From SAR202 cluster bacterium (GTDB lineage Bacteria; Chloroflexota; Dehalococcoidia; Lucifugimonadales; VGZY01): a stretch of DNA of 48,539 nt. Below the pieces are notes generated by a model. The model was not told the DNA's origin and did not search any database. It saw only the letters and a program-made list of their open reading frames with translations. How positions within the stretch are numbered: position 1 is the stretch's first letter; each line of letters starts with the position of its first letter. The stretch spans positions 1 through 48,539 of the forward strand of contig VGZY01000013.1 in assembly GCA_016872355.1 (NCBI GenBank), read 5' to 3'. Position numbers and translations under genes: made by a program. Positions 37,086-45,890 of the stretch are shown piece after piece.

Positions 37086-39053
37086 ATGGCCGGCCTGAAG
37101 CAACTGACTGCGGAAGATGTTCTGAGATTCAAGGGCGTTGGAGACGCCAATGTCTCGCCGGATGGGGAGATGGTCGCGTTCGTAGTCGGAGACTCCTTCG
37201 TACTGGATACGAAGCTGTCCCGGAGCAACATCTGGGTCGTGCCCACTTCCGGTGGGTCGGCGCGCCAGCTTACGACGGGCCCGCGCTCGGACTCCAATCC
37301 GCGGTGGTCGCCGGACGGCCGGTTGCTGGCCTTTCTGTCGGACCGTGAGAAGGACGGGCAGCGCCAGGTGTTCGTGATGGCGCGGGAGGGCGGTGAAGCC
37401 GTGCGGATCACGGACATCGAAGGGGCTATCCCGTCCCCGCGCAGCCTGGACCCGCTGGCGTGGTCGCCGGACGGCTCACGCATCGCGTTCCTCCTTGTTG
37501 ATGCGGACACTGAAGAGGAGAAACGCAAGAAGAAGGAGAAATTCGACCAGATCGAGTTCGAGCAGGACCCAAAGTTCGCGCGGCTGTACGTGATAGACGT
37601 TCCGGACATCTCGCGCGGGCCTGTGGCCGTGCCGCCGGCCCGGTGCGTGTCGCCCGCCGGACTCCAGATCTGGGAGTTCGGATGGTCATCCGACGGCGCG
37701 CAGTTCGCCGCGGTAGTCTCGGGCGAGCCTTTCGAGCAGTCCTGGTACCACTGCCGGCTGGTCGCGTTCCCGGCGGCCGGCGGCGGCGCAGCCAGGACGC
37801 TCCACAAGACCGCGCGGCAGGTCTCCAAGCCGGCGTGGTCGCCGGACGGTGAGCAGATAGCGTTCCTTACCTCTAACTGGAGCGACCGCGGGATCACCGG
37901 TGGCTCGGTCTATGTCGTCCCGGCTGATGGCGGCGAGGCTCGCGACCTGAGCAAAGGGCATGTTGCCAGCGCCGACTACGTCCGGTGGCTGGGCAACGAC
38001 CGCGTCGTCACCACCGCGCAGGAGACCGGCGGATTCGGCGTGGCGGACATCGATGTGGTGTCCGGGAAGCGGCGCTCGCTATGGCGCGGCGACGCGGCTC
38101 TCGCCCAGGCGAGCACGACGTTCAGCATGGACCGCGAAGGGAATGTCGCCGTCGTGAGGGAAGACCCCACGAGCCCGCAGGACGTGTGGCTTATGCGGCG
38201 CAAGGGGCGCGAGGTCGCATGGACTAAGCTGACGGACCTGCACCCGCAGGCGGCGCAGTTCGCCCTGCCGACAGTCCAGGCGCTCAAGTGGAAGGCGCCG
38301 GATGGGCTGGAGATTCAGGGAATCGTCATATTCCCGCCGGGTGACAGGAAGGGCCCATTGCCGACCGTCGTCATTCCGCACGGCGGCCCCACGGGCATGA
38401 CGGCGTGCCGCTTCCCAAACTCCACGCGCTTCTTCGGGATGCTTGCCGCGGCGGGCATGGCGGTCTTCATGCCCAATCCTCGCGGCAGCACTGGCTGGGG
38501 TCTGGAGTTCGCGGAGGCGAACATCGGCGACATGGGCGGGAAGGACTGGGAAGACATCGTTGCCGGCATCGACTACTGCGTTGCGAAGGGTATCGCACAC
38601 CCGGACAGGCTGGGAGTCGGCGGCGGCAGCTACGGCGGGTTCATGACAGGGTGGGCGATCACGCAGACGGACCGCTTCAAGGCGGCGGTGGGCATCGCGG
38701 GCGTGTACGACTGGCGGAGCCAGCACGGAAAGTCTTTCTTGAGCGACTGGGACTCCATTCACTACGGCGGAGCGGACCCCTGGGACCCGGACGGCGTGTA
38801 CAGGAAGTTCTCGCCGATCACGTTCATCAAGCGCGCCAGGACGCCGACGCTGCTGCTGCACGGGGAGATGGACGGAGACGTGCCCGTCGAGCAGTCGTAC
38901 GAGTTCTACCGCGCTCTGAAGGACCACGACGTACAGACGTCCCTTGTCGTCTACCCCCGCGAGCACCACGGCTTCTCCGAGCGCGCCCACCTGATAGACA
39001 TGTACCGGCGGACGGTGGTCTGGTTCCGCGAGAGACTGGTGGTCGGTAGGTAG
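37086..39053 (+). CDS. S9-family (prolyl oligopeptidase-type) peptidase
   Basis: This 655-residue protein has an N-terminal beta-propeller of PD40 repeats (WSPDGRLLAFLSDRE, WSPDGSRIAFL, WSPDGEQIAFLTS) and a C-terminal alpha/beta-hydrolase domain from about 400. The triad is S515 in GGGSYGGFM, D596 in HGEMDGDVP and H628 in EHHGF. It cleaves short peptides, probably acylaminoacyl- or dipeptidyl-type. GAGGTAAG precedes the ATG. No signal peptide is visible. Confidence 0.9.
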   Translation: MAGLKQLTAEDVLRFKGVGDANVSPDGEMVAFVVGDSFVLDTKLSRSNIWVVPTSGGSARQLTTGPRSDSNPRWSPDGRLLAFLSDREKDGQRQVFVMAREGGEAVRITDIEGAIPSPRSLDPLAWSPDGSRIAFLLVDADTEEEKRKKKEKFDQIEFEQDPKFARLYVIDVPDISRGPVAVPPARCVSPAGLQIWEFGWSSDGAQFAAVVSGEPFEQSWYHCRLVAFPAAGGGAARTLHKTARQVSKPAWSPDGEQIAFLTSNWSDRGITGGSVYVVPADGGEARDLSKGHVASADYVRWLGNDRVVTTAQETGGFGVADIDVVSGKRRSLWRGDAALAQASTTFSMDREGNVAVVREDPTSPQDVWLMRRKGREVAWTKLTDLHPQAAQFALPTVQALKWKAPDGLEIQGIVIFPPGDRKGPLPTVVIPHGGPTGMTACRFPNSTRFFGMLAAAGMAVFMPNPRGSTGWGLEFAEANIGDMGGKDWEDIVAGIDYCVAKGIAHPDRLGVGGGSYGGFMTGWAITQTDRFKAAVGIAGVYDWRSQHGKSFLSDWDSIHYGGADPWDPDGVYRKFSPITFIKRARTPTLLLHGEMDGDVPVEQSYEFYRALKDHDVQTSLVVYPREHHGFSERAHLIDMYRRTVVWFRERLVVGR

Positions 39054-40145
39054 CTACACCACGGTAAGGCACCCCGGCGACGGCACGGATACCACCTGGC
39101 CGGAGGGCTCCAGCTTGCCGGTGGCCACGTCTATCCGGAAGACGGTGACGCTGTCGCTCGCCAGGTTGGCGGAGAGCAGGAAGCGGCCCGTGGGGTCGAT
39201 GCCGAAGGCGCGCGGGGTCTTGCCGCCGCTGGTCATATAGCTGGGCGACGATAGGCGGCCGCTCTTCTGGTCTATGGCGTACGCAACGATGCTGTCGTGG
39301 CCGCGGTTGGAGCCGTAGACGAAGCGGCCGGACGGGCCGATGTGGATATCCGCGCAGTAGTTCGGCGCGGTGAAGGCGGCTGGGACGGTCGGCACAGACT
39401 GCAGCTCAGTCAGCACGCCAACGGCGTTGTCGAACTCGTATGCGACCATCGTCGAGTTTAGCTCGTGGATGACGTACATGTAGCGGCCGCCGGGATGAAA
39501 CGCGATGTGTCGCGGGCCTGAGCCGGCCTTCGACCGCGCCCAAGGCGTCGGGGCCGCCGGGATGCGGCCCCGGTCCTCGGCCAGCTCATAGACCATCAGC
39601 TTGTCGATTCCCAGGTCTGCGGCAATCGCCCACTTGCCCGAAGGGTCAATGGCGATGGCGTGGGCATAGGCCTTCGTCTGCCGCTTCGGGTCGATGCTCG
39701 AACCCTCATGCTGGTGGAAGTCTGACGGCGCCCCGAGCGACCGGTCGAACACGATTGGCAGCGCCGTGACGCTCCCGCCGTCGTAGTTCGCGACGAGGGC
39801 CACCTGGCCGGTAACATCCACGCTGACGTAGCACGGGCTCTGGCCCCTGGAAGGCTGAGTGTTAAGGAGCGTCATCGCGCCGCTGGTGCGGTTGAAGCTG
39901 AGGGCGCTTACGGCGCCGTCCGGCCTGCCTTCCACCTTCACCTCCCGGCCGCTGACCGCCCCGTGCACGGCGTAGATGGCGTCGCGCTGCGGGTGGACGG
40001 CTATGTACAGGGGTTGCGGGGTTTCCACGTTGTGGCCGATCTGCTCCAGCCTGCCGCTCTGGACGTCAAACCTGTACGCGTAGATGCCGTCGCTAGCCTT
40101 GTAAGAGCCCACATATACAAGGGTCTCGCCCGACTTCTGGGTCAT
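39054..40145 (-). CDS. Lactonase family beta-propeller protein (6-phosphogluconolactonase-like)
   Basis: This 363-residue seven-bladed propeller has VYVGSYK at the start, repeated HP..D..YAV, AIAIDPSGKWAIAADLGIDKLMVY, GPRHIAFHPGGRYMYVIHELNSTMVAYEFD and RFVYGSNRGHDSIVAY. It resembles YbhE/Pgl lactonases. The ATG at 40145 has AAGAGG 6 bases upstream and is preferred to the longer frame. It is convergent with the S9 gene and ends at the next base. Confidence 0.88.
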   Translation of the reverse strand: MTQKSGETLVYVGSYKASDGIYAYRFDVQSGRLEQIGHNVETPQPLYIAVHPQRDAIYAVHGAVSGREVKVEGRPDGAVSALSFNRTSGAMTLLNTQPSRGQSPCYVSVDVTGQVALVANYDGGSVTALPIVFDRSLGAPSDFHQHEGSSIDPKRQTKAYAHAIAIDPSGKWAIAADLGIDKLMVYELAEDRGRIPAAPTPWARSKAGSGPRHIAFHPGGRYMYVIHELNSTMVAYEFDNAVGVLTELQSVPTVPAAFTAPNYCADIHIGPSGRFVYGSNRGHDSIVAYAIDQKSGRLSSPSYMTSGGKTPRAFGIDPTGRFLLSANLASDSVTVFRIDVATGKLEPSGQVVSVPSPGCLTVV

Positions 40146-40256
40146 CGTCTGCCTCTTGGAAAGATTGGTCCCCACGCCGCGCGGAGCATCTTCGTTTCTG
40201 CCGGTGGACGTGGTAGCCTACATATTAGTTGCACTTCCGCCCAATAGGAAGGTGAA

Positions 40257-41039
40257 ATGTCCCATTCCGAGCTCGATATTGACCGGTTGAAAAGTTCCCT
40301 TGCCGGCGGCCTCATTGGCCGCCGCATCGTGTACGAGCACACGCTGGGCTCCACAATGGACGAAGCGCGGCGGCTTGCCGAAGGCGTCGCCGAGGAGGGG
40401 ACGGTTGTAATAGCCGAGGAGCAGACGAAGGGCAGGGGGCGGTTCGACCGCACATGGCACTCGCCGGTGGGGGAAAACCTGATATTCTCGGTAGTGCTGC
40501 GCCCTACGCAGTGGCAACTCAATTACGTTAATATGGCCGCCACTCTCGCAGTAGCCCAGACTTCAACCGACGCGACGGGCACACCCGCCTCCATCAAGTG
40601 GCCGAACGACGTGCGCATTGGCGGTCGTAAGGTCTGCGGAATCCTCATAGAGACTTCCATCGTCAACGCTGACATAAAATATGCCGTTGTGGGAATCGGG
40701 TTCAATGTCAATTTCGACATATCGAGTATCCCCGAAATAGCAAATACCGCCACCAGCCTCTACCGGGAGACCGGCAGGCGATGGGACAGGACGGACGTGC
40801 TCGGCCGCCTCCTGGGCTATATGGACGGCTATTACGCCTTCGTCCGCTCAGGCAAGTCGATAACGAGCGACTGGTCGAGTCGCATGGATACTCTGGGCCA
40901 GGACATCAGGGTGAAGTGGGGGGAGCAGGTAATGGAGGGCAAGGCGGTGGAGGTGGACGATACCGGGAACCTGGTGCTGGAGCGCCATGATGGCTCCAGG
41001 TTCACAGTCTACGCCGGAGAGGTCACGCTCAGGACGTGA
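40257..41039 (+). CDS. birA: Biotin-[acetyl-CoA carboxylase] ligase, group I
   Basis: This 260-residue enzyme activates biotin and attaches it to carboxylase carrier proteins. It has the adenylate-binding TKGRGRFDRTWHSP, the KWPNDVRIGGRKVCGILIE motif and a C-terminal SH3-like domain. There is no N-terminal HTH domain, so it is the non-repressor form. AGGAAGGTG precedes the ATG. Confidence 0.92.
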   Translation: MSHSELDIDRLKSSLAGGLIGRRIVYEHTLGSTMDEARRLAEGVAEEGTVVIAEEQTKGRGRFDRTWHSPVGENLIFSVVLRPTQWQLNYVNMAATLAVAQTSTDATGTPASIKWPNDVRIGGRKVCGILIETSIVNADIKYAVVGIGFNVNFDISSIPEIANTATSLYRETGRRWDRTDVLGRLLGYMDGYYAFVRSGKSITSDWSSRMDTLGQDIRVKWGEQVMEGKAVEVDDTGNLVLERHDGSRFTVYAGEVTLRT

Positions 41040-41062
41040 CGCAAGGTGGATAATCTAACTAT

Positions 41063-42829
41063 ATGATGAGCGTCTCGTGCTCCTGGTGTGGATACGGCAA
41101 CCGGCCTGCCTCCCGCTATTGCGGCGATTGCGGCCGCTCCCTCACGTTTACGGCGGTGTGCGCGGCGTGCGCCGCGGCTAACCCGCCCGGCGCGCGGTTC
41201 TGCGACGCGTGCGGCGCCGGCATGGCGGGCGCCCAGGCCGGGGCCGCGCTGACGGGTCCCGCGCCTCAGACGGCTGTGGCCTTGACCGGCGGCGCGCCGC
41301 AGCTTGTGGGTACGGCGCCCGTGCCCGCGCTTGCGGGGCACGGTGTGACCAACGGGCAGCACGTTGTCCACGCCGCCCCGTCGCAGTCATCGGGCTTACC
41401 CGCGGCCGCCCTGCCGGCCCCGCCCGCAGGCGGCGTCGCCAGGCTTTCCAACGCGGTTACGCGGCGGCTGGCGGGGACAGGGCTGCTCACCGCGGCCTCC
41501 GCCGCGCTCGCGACGGTTGTCATCCTGTCGCTCCTGCTCAGGCTCGCTTCCCTCGGCGGCACGCCCTCGAACGTCACGGCGGACGAGGCCGATAATCTAC
41601 AGACGGTCTACCACATCCAGGCCGGCACGGGTCCCGGCTTCTTCGGGCTCGACTGGAAGCCTTCGCCGGCAATGAGCATGTACCTGGTTACCGGCTTTCT
41701 CAATCTCTTCGGCAATAGCATCTTTGCCATGCGACTGCCGAGCGCCGTGCTGAGCGTTGTGGCGATTCTTGTCTTCTACCACGTCGTCAGGCCCACGGTC
41801 TCTCGCCCTGCGGCCATTGCCGCCACAGTGCTACTGAGCACTAGCCTGTGGTACCTGCACTTCTCCCGGAGCGGGTGGGAGAACATCCACATTGGGCTCT
41901 ATGGTCTCCTGGCGCTGTTGTGCCTGACGATGGCCCTGCGAGGTCGGAGCCTGCTGCTGTTCGCCGCTTCCGGCTTTTTCGCGGCCGCTGGGCTGTATGG
42001 GTACATAAGCGGCAGCGTTATCATCCTCGGCCTGATCGCCACCCTTCCGGTGGGCCTGTTTCTTTACAGAAAGCGTCTGGGCAGGGTGGCAGCCGGCTAT
42101 GCCCTCCTCCTCGCCGTGTGTTCGGTGCTGTACTACCCACAGATGCAGGAATCATTCGACGAATGGGAGCACTTCACGAACCGCCAGCGCGCCGTCTCCA
42201 TCATGGGGCAGCAGGATGGTTACATGGGGGACGTCGGCCTTCCCTCCATCGTTGCCTCTCAGGTGGTGCGCAACGTCAAGGGCTTCATCCTGATGGACAG
42301 CGGAGTCCACGGCGTGGGACTGAACGCGAGGTACATCGCCCCGGGGCGCGGGGCGCTGGACCTCGGCACAGCCATTATCTTCTGGGTGGGGATGATCGTC
42401 TCGTTCCGGAGGCTCCGCGAGACGGCAATATGGTGGATTATGTTCCTCTTCATGGTGTTACCGATCCAGGTGCTCTCCACCGGCACGCCTGACCTTGCGC
42501 GCGGCGTGGGATCCGCGCCCTTCTTCTTCCTGTTCGTCGCGCTCGGCCTAGACTGGGTCTTCAAGCTGATGCAAGCAAAGGCCATCCAGGACTTCCGGCC
42601 CCTCATGCAGGCCGGGGTGGCAATCAGTCTTGCGCTCATCGTTCTGTGCAACGTAACCGGCTACTTTGGGTGGGTGAACAGCGAGGCCTCGCGCGGCGCA
42701 CGCCAGCCGGCCGTCGAGAATGCTGAGTTTGCCATCTGGCAGTCGCTGCAGATGCAGGACGCCGAGGCGGGCCGGTTTGGTTTCAACGTGAACCAGTGGC
42801 ATGAGATGCGACAGCAGTACATTCGATAG
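41063..42829 (+). CDS. GT39-like membrane glycosyltransferase with N-terminal double zinc ribbon
   Basis: This 588-residue protein begins with two CxxC...CxxC zinc ribbons (CSWCGYGN...YCGDCG and CAACAAAN...FCDACG, residues about 6-52), an Ala/Pro-rich linker (to about 140), and then a polytopic GT-C-type domain with TADEADNLQ in the first loop, where the acidic pair matches the catalytic DE of ArnT/PMT-type transferases. About 10-12 helices follow. It probably moves a sugar from a polyprenyl donor outside the membrane; the ribbon's role is unknown. The next gene is a paralog in the same frame. Confidence 0.82.
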   Translation: MMSVSCSWCGYGNRPASRYCGDCGRSLTFTAVCAACAAANPPGARFCDACGAGMAGAQAGAALTGPAPQTAVALTGGAPQLVGTAPVPALAGHGVTNGQHVVHAAPSQSSGLPAAALPAPPAGGVARLSNAVTRRLAGTGLLTAASAALATVVILSLLLRLASLGGTPSNVTADEADNLQTVYHIQAGTGPGFFGLDWKPSPAMSMYLVTGFLNLFGNSIFAMRLPSAVLSVVAILVFYHVVRPTVSRPAAIAATVLLSTSLWYLHFSRSGWENIHIGLYGLLALLCLTMALRGRSLLLFAASGFFAAAGLYGYISGSVIILGLIATLPVGLFLYRKRLGRVAAGYALLLAVCSVLYYPQMQESFDEWEHFTNRQRAVSIMGQQDGYMGDVGLPSIVASQVVRNVKGFILMDSGVHGVGLNARYIAPGRGALDLGTAIIFWVGMIVSFRRLRETAIWWIMFLFMVLPIQVLSTGTPDLARGVGSAPFFFLFVALGLDWVFKLMQAKAIQDFRPLMQAGVAISLALIVLCNVTGYFGWVNSEASRGARQPAVENAEFAIWQSLQMQDAEAGRFGFNVNQWHEMRQQYIR

Positions 42830-42844
42830 CACCGGAGCCTGGCC

Positions 42845-44395
42845 CTGCCCATTTCATGTCCCTCCTGCAGCTACGATAACCGGTTATCCGCCACGTTTTG
42901 TGGCGGGTGCGGCTCCGCATTGCCCGCAATGGCGCAGTGCCTGACGTGCGGGTCAGCAAACCCGGTGCGACAGCGCCACTGCAACGCGTGCGGGGCGCTC
43001 CAGCCTGGGCTGGTGGCTGCCGCCGTCGGGGGGCATCCCCCCGCGCCTGCACTCCCGGCTGATGTCCCTGCGCTCCCTACGCCAGAGGCGATACCGCTCC
43101 CTGCCGTTCAACGCGTCCCCGCGCCTGTTCAGCAGAGGGTCTGGGCGATCTCCCGTACGCACCTCCTTTTCGCACTGGCGGGGGCCACTTTCCTTGCAGC
43201 GGCGCTTCGGCTCATGGCCCCGGGCAGCCCGCCTGAGGGCGCGCAGCCGATAGAGTCCGGCATCATCGCCGCGGCGAAGGCGATGGGGGACGCAGGGCTG
43301 TGGTCAGACTCGGCGGGTGGCCAGCCGACTGGCTTCATCTACCTGGTGGGTACGTGGCTCGCGCTTCTCCCGGACAGCACTGCCGCTGCCCGCGCGCTGT
43401 CCGCCGTCGCCGGAATCGCATCTGTCGCTGTCTTCTTCCTGTTCGCCCGGCGTGCATGGGGCCAGGGCGTCGCCGTTGCGGGCGCCTTTCTGATGGCCCT
43501 TAGCACATGGCACGTCGCGTTCAGTCGACTGAGCACACCTACAGCGGCCCTGCTGCTGGTGGAGTGCGCCGCCATCTATCTGCTCTCCCGGGCGCTGTCC
43601 TACAGGGACGATGACGCCAGGCAACGCAACTTGCTCATTCTGGCGGGTCTCTCCTTTGGCCTGGGCATCTACATTGCCAATACGTTCTTCATCTTCGCAG
43701 CCTCAATTGTGGTGTTTTGGCTGCGGGAGCTTCTGGCCGCAGAGGTCCCGCTGGCGGTCGGCTACCGCCGCCTGGCGGCTTTCGCCGTCCCGGCACTGAT
43801 CGTTGCCCTGCCTTACCTCTCGTTCATGGCCCTAAAGGCTGACATGTACGTCGAAGAGACGCGCTCCGTCCTGGTGACGAGCTCTCCTCTGTACACGGAA
43901 AAGGCAGGCCGATCCGAGCAGGTACGCTACGTGCTGGCAAAGACCGGGAACACCGCGAAGGCGCTGGTCTGGGGCGACGTGGAAGAGCGCAGCGTAAGGA
44001 ACAGGCGGGTGCTGGACCCGCTCACGGGCTTGCTCCTCGTGACGGGTATCTTCGTTGCCGCGGCGAGATGGCGTGACCGGTGGTGCTTCTTCGCGCTGGC
44101 GCTTCTGGCTGCGGGCGTGATATCCGGCGGGCTCACCCAGGATGCGGGAACGTACGCGCGCCTGGCAGTAACCATGCCGGCGGTTTTCGCGCTGGCCGGC
44201 GTGGCGGCCCAATGGCTCGCATCGTGGTCGGAAGGGCGCCTCACCCGCAACGCCTTGATCGGGACCGCCGTGGCCGCTGGGGCGCTGATCGCCGTCGTCA
44301 ACATCGTCTTCTACTTCAGCGGGCCGCTCGACCCCGCGCCTGACCTCTGGGCGCAAAGTGCAACTTACTCCGAATCCGGGCGATGGTCCGGTTGA
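42845..44395 (+). CDS. Second GT39-like membrane glycosyltransferase with N-terminal double zinc ribbon (CTG start proposed)
   Basis: The paralog has ribbons CPSCSYDN...FCGGCG and CLTCGSAN...HCNACG, then a GT-C-like membrane domain of about 10 helices. The first usable ATG/TTG (42920) would cut off the first ribbon. In frame upstream the codons encode it (LPISCPSCSYDNRL), and the only start-like codons before it are CTG at 42845, 7 bases after GGAG, or ATT at 42851. The acidic pair of the first loop is not conserved (SGIIAAAKAMGDAG), so catalysis is less certain than in the first paralog. From CTG the protein has 516 residues. Confidence 0.78.
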   Translation: MPISCPSCSYDNRLSATFCGGCGSALPAMAQCLTCGSANPVRQRHCNACGALQPGLVAAAVGGHPPAPALPADVPALPTPEAIPLPAVQRVPAPVQQRVWAISRTHLLFALAGATFLAAALRLMAPGSPPEGAQPIESGIIAAAKAMGDAGLWSDSAGGQPTGFIYLVGTWLALLPDSTAAARALSAVAGIASVAVFFLFARRAWGQGVAVAGAFLMALSTWHVAFSRLSTPTAALLLVECAAIYLLSRALSYRDDDARQRNLLILAGLSFGLGIYIANTFFIFAASIVVFWLRELLAAEVPLAVGYRRLAAFAVPALIVALPYLSFMALKADMYVEETRSVLVTSSPLYTEKAGRSEQVRYVLAKTGNTAKALVWGDVEERSVRNRRVLDPLTGLLLVTGIFVAAARWRDRWCFFALALLAAGVISGGLTQDAGTYARLAVTMPAVFALAGVAAQWLASWSEGRLTRNALIGTAVAAGALIAVVNIVFYFSGPLDPAPDLWAQSATYSESGRWSG

Positions 44396-44420
44396 CACCC
44401 GGCCGGCACCGTAATAAGGT
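44392..44420 (+). promoter_or_regulatory. Possible promoter for the TM2/zinc-ribbon genes
   Basis: A perfect TTGACA (44392-44397) overlaps the stop of the second glycosyltransferase, with 17 bases to a weak -10 TAAGGT (44415-44420). Confidence 0.4.
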
Positions 44421-44484
44421 TGCGTTCAAGCTGCGTTCCTGATTGGGCGCAAGCCACACCGCACGGGAACATGGGCGCCACCAG

Positions 44485-44625
44485 ATGTTCTATTCCGAAG
44501 TCCCACGACCCGGCCCAGACGAGATGTACTGCACCAGTTGCGGCAACGTCGTCAAGCGGCGCGCGGTCATCTGCGTAAAGTGTGGAGTGGCGGTGCAGCA
44601 GGCCCTCGGCGCGCCGAAAGGGTAA
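44485..44625 (+). CDS. Zinc-ribbon N-terminal part of a frameshifted TM2 protein
   Basis: This 46-residue frame holds one ribbon (MYCTSCGNVVKRR...CVKCG) and stops at TAA 44623-44625. TM2 proteins normally consist of exactly such a ribbon followed by a TM2 domain, and the TM2 domain follows here in the -1 frame. One added base in the AAAGGG run at 44617-44622 would join them into a protein of about 123 residues. A shorter start at 44524 (MYCTSC) is possible. Confidence 0.6.
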   Translation: MFYSEVPRPGPDEMYCTSCGNVVKRRAVICVKCGVAVQQALGAPKG

Positions 44626-44855
44626 CTGTCTCTCCCAAATCGCGCGTCGCCGCAGGCATCCTGGGCATACTGCTGGGCTGGATAGGCGTCCATCGCTTCT
44701 ACCTGGGCAGTATTGGGATCGGTATCTGCCAGATCGTCGTGACGCTGGTAACCTTTGGGCTCGGCGGGCTGTGGGGATTCGTGGAAGGCATAGTCATCCT
44801 CGCCGGAGGCGAGTGGAAAGACGGCAAGGACCGGGAGCTCGCCAGGTACACTTAG
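44538..44855 (+). CDS. TM2-domain protein (second part of the frameshifted gene)
   Basis: The frame encodes the TM2 domain AAGILGILLGWIGVHRFYLGSIGIGICQ... with the family motif GxHRFYLG and two membrane helices, followed by an EGxxILAGGEWKDGKD loop. The real sequence of this part begins near 44616; the upstream 80 bases of the open frame only shadow the zinc ribbon. It has no good start codon of its own, which argues for a former or programmed fusion with the ribbon frame. Confidence 0.7.
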   Translation: MRQRRQAARGHLRKVWSGGAAGPRRAERVTVSPKSRVAAGILGILLGWIGVHRFYLGSIGIGICQIVVTLVTFGLGGLWGFVEGIVILAGGEWKDGKDRELARYT

Positions 44856-44882
44856 GGCCTTTGCGGAGCGGGGAGGTCGACC

Positions 44883-45059
44883 ATGGCGATGACCGAGGCG
44901 CCGTACCCGGCCCGTGACGAGTTTTACTGCTATAGCTGCGGGTCCATCGTCAAACGGCTGGCGGAGATCTGCATGCGCTGCGGCGTGAGGGTGCGCGGCG
45001 TAGTGGGGGAAGGGGTGGATGCTGGGCCGCGGCCTGAGGCGCCACCGGGGCCTCTGTAA
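44883..45059 (+). CDS. 58-residue zinc-ribbon protein
   Basis: A short gene that begins MAMTEAPYPARDEFYCYSCG and has a second pair CMRCG (C16, C19, C30, C33), ending in a Pro/Gly tail. GGGGAGG lies 6 bases before the ATG, the best ribosome site of the local cluster. It is similar to the ribbon of the TM2 gene (DEMYCTSCG...CVKCG versus DEFYCYSCG...CMRCG). The PrsW-like gene follows in another frame. It is either a free small ribbon protein or the detached N-terminus of that protease. Confidence 0.65.
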   Translation: MAMTEAPYPARDEFYCYSCGSIVKRLAEICMRCGVRVRGVVGEGVDAGPRPEAPPGPL

Positions 45060-45130
45060 GCCGCCCTTGAGCCTCCCACGAATCGGCCGCTCTGGATGGT
45101 GGCGTCCCGCTGGTAGCCCTGCTGGGCGGC

Positions 45131-45586
45131 GTGCTCGGCATGCTCGGGGCATTCTTCAGCGAGATTACCGGAGGAGTCCTCTCCGCGTTCGTGGCAGCGC
45201 CTGTGGGCGAAGAGATCTTCAAGCCCCTGGGCGTGTACTTCCTCTTTGGGCTGCGTCCGTGGGCGGTGCGCAACCGCTTTCAAACGGCGGCGCTGGCGGC
45301 CCTCGGCGGGCTTAGCTTCGCCCTGGTTGAGAGCCTGATATATGTTACTGTGTACTTTCCAAACGAAGGGCCGGAGTATTTGGCCTTCCGTTTCACAGTC
45401 CCCGTCGCGATGCACGTGACATGCAGCCTTATCTTCGGGCTGGGAATAACCAGGCAGGTCTTTTGGAACCTCACGCATGGCAAGGGTCTGCCGGGCCGTA
45501 GCTGGCCGTTCTTCGTGACCGCAATGGCAATTCACGCAGCCTACAACATAACCGTCACCGTCACGGAGATTGCGGATGCAGAGTAA
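45131..45586 (+). CDS. PrsW-like intramembrane metalloprotease (short)
   Basis: This 151-residue membrane protein has the PrsW pattern: GEEIFKPLGVYFLF (the EE..K motif), ALVESLIYV, HVTCSLIFG and IHAAYNITVT, i.e. conserved Glu and His residues in four to five helices. PrsW of Bacillus cleaves anti-sigma factors. It is shorter than usual and the first helix looks incomplete. Starts are poor: GTG at 45131 or ATG at 45140, with an in-frame stop at 45068-45070. It overlaps the DUF167 gene by 11 bases. Confidence 0.7.
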   Translation: MLGMLGAFFSEITGGVLSAFVAAPVGEEIFKPLGVYFLFGLRPWAVRNRFQTAALAALGGLSFALVESLIYVTVYFPNEGPEYLAFRFTVPVAMHVTCSLIFGLGITRQVFWNLTHGKGLPGRSWPFFVTAMAIHAAYNITVTVTEIADAE

Positions 45587-45890
45587 CCGGGGCGGCCAGG
45601 CCAAGCCTTCAGCCCTCGTTGAAGTGCGGGTGCAACCGAAAGCGAGCCGAAACGAGGTGCTTGTCGACGCGCAGGGCAGGGTGAAGGTCTACACAACGAT
45701 TGCCCCCGAGGGCGGGAAGGCCAACGAAGCGGTGGTGGAGGTGCTAGCGGAGCGGCTCGGGCTATCGAAGAGCGCGGTGGGAATAGTGCGGGGGCAGACC
45801 ACGCGGAACAAGCTGGTAAGCATCAAGGGAATGGACGCGACCACGGCTATCGAGAAGATCAGGGCAAGCGCCCGCCGGTCGGGGCGCTAG
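45576..45890 (+). CDS. DUF167/YggU family protein
   Basis: This 104-residue protein has VRVQPKASRNEV, VKVYTTIAPEGGKANEAVVEVLAERLG and SAVGIVRGQTTRNKLVSIKG, the whole DUF167 pattern. Function is unknown. The ATG at 45576 lies within the end of the PrsW gene. Its TAG overlaps the YggT TAG on the other strand, sharing the palindrome CTAG. Confidence 0.88.
   Translation: MQSNRGGQAKPSALVEVRVQPKASRNEVLVDAQGRVKVYTTIAPEGGKANEAVVEVLAERLGLSKSAVGIVRGQTTRNKLVSIKGMDATTAIEKIRASARRSGR

Noticed and set aside
36524-37897. Minus-strand open frame of 457 codons spanning the P1 peptidase and S9 peptidase genes
   Set aside because: It crosses two real genes and their divergent promoter region and has no coherent domain.
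44614-44625. Classical -1 programmed frameshift signal in the TM2 gene
   Set aside because: G AAA GGG does not fit the usual X XXY YYZ slippery pattern and no clear downstream pseudoknot was seen; a one-base deletion is simpler.
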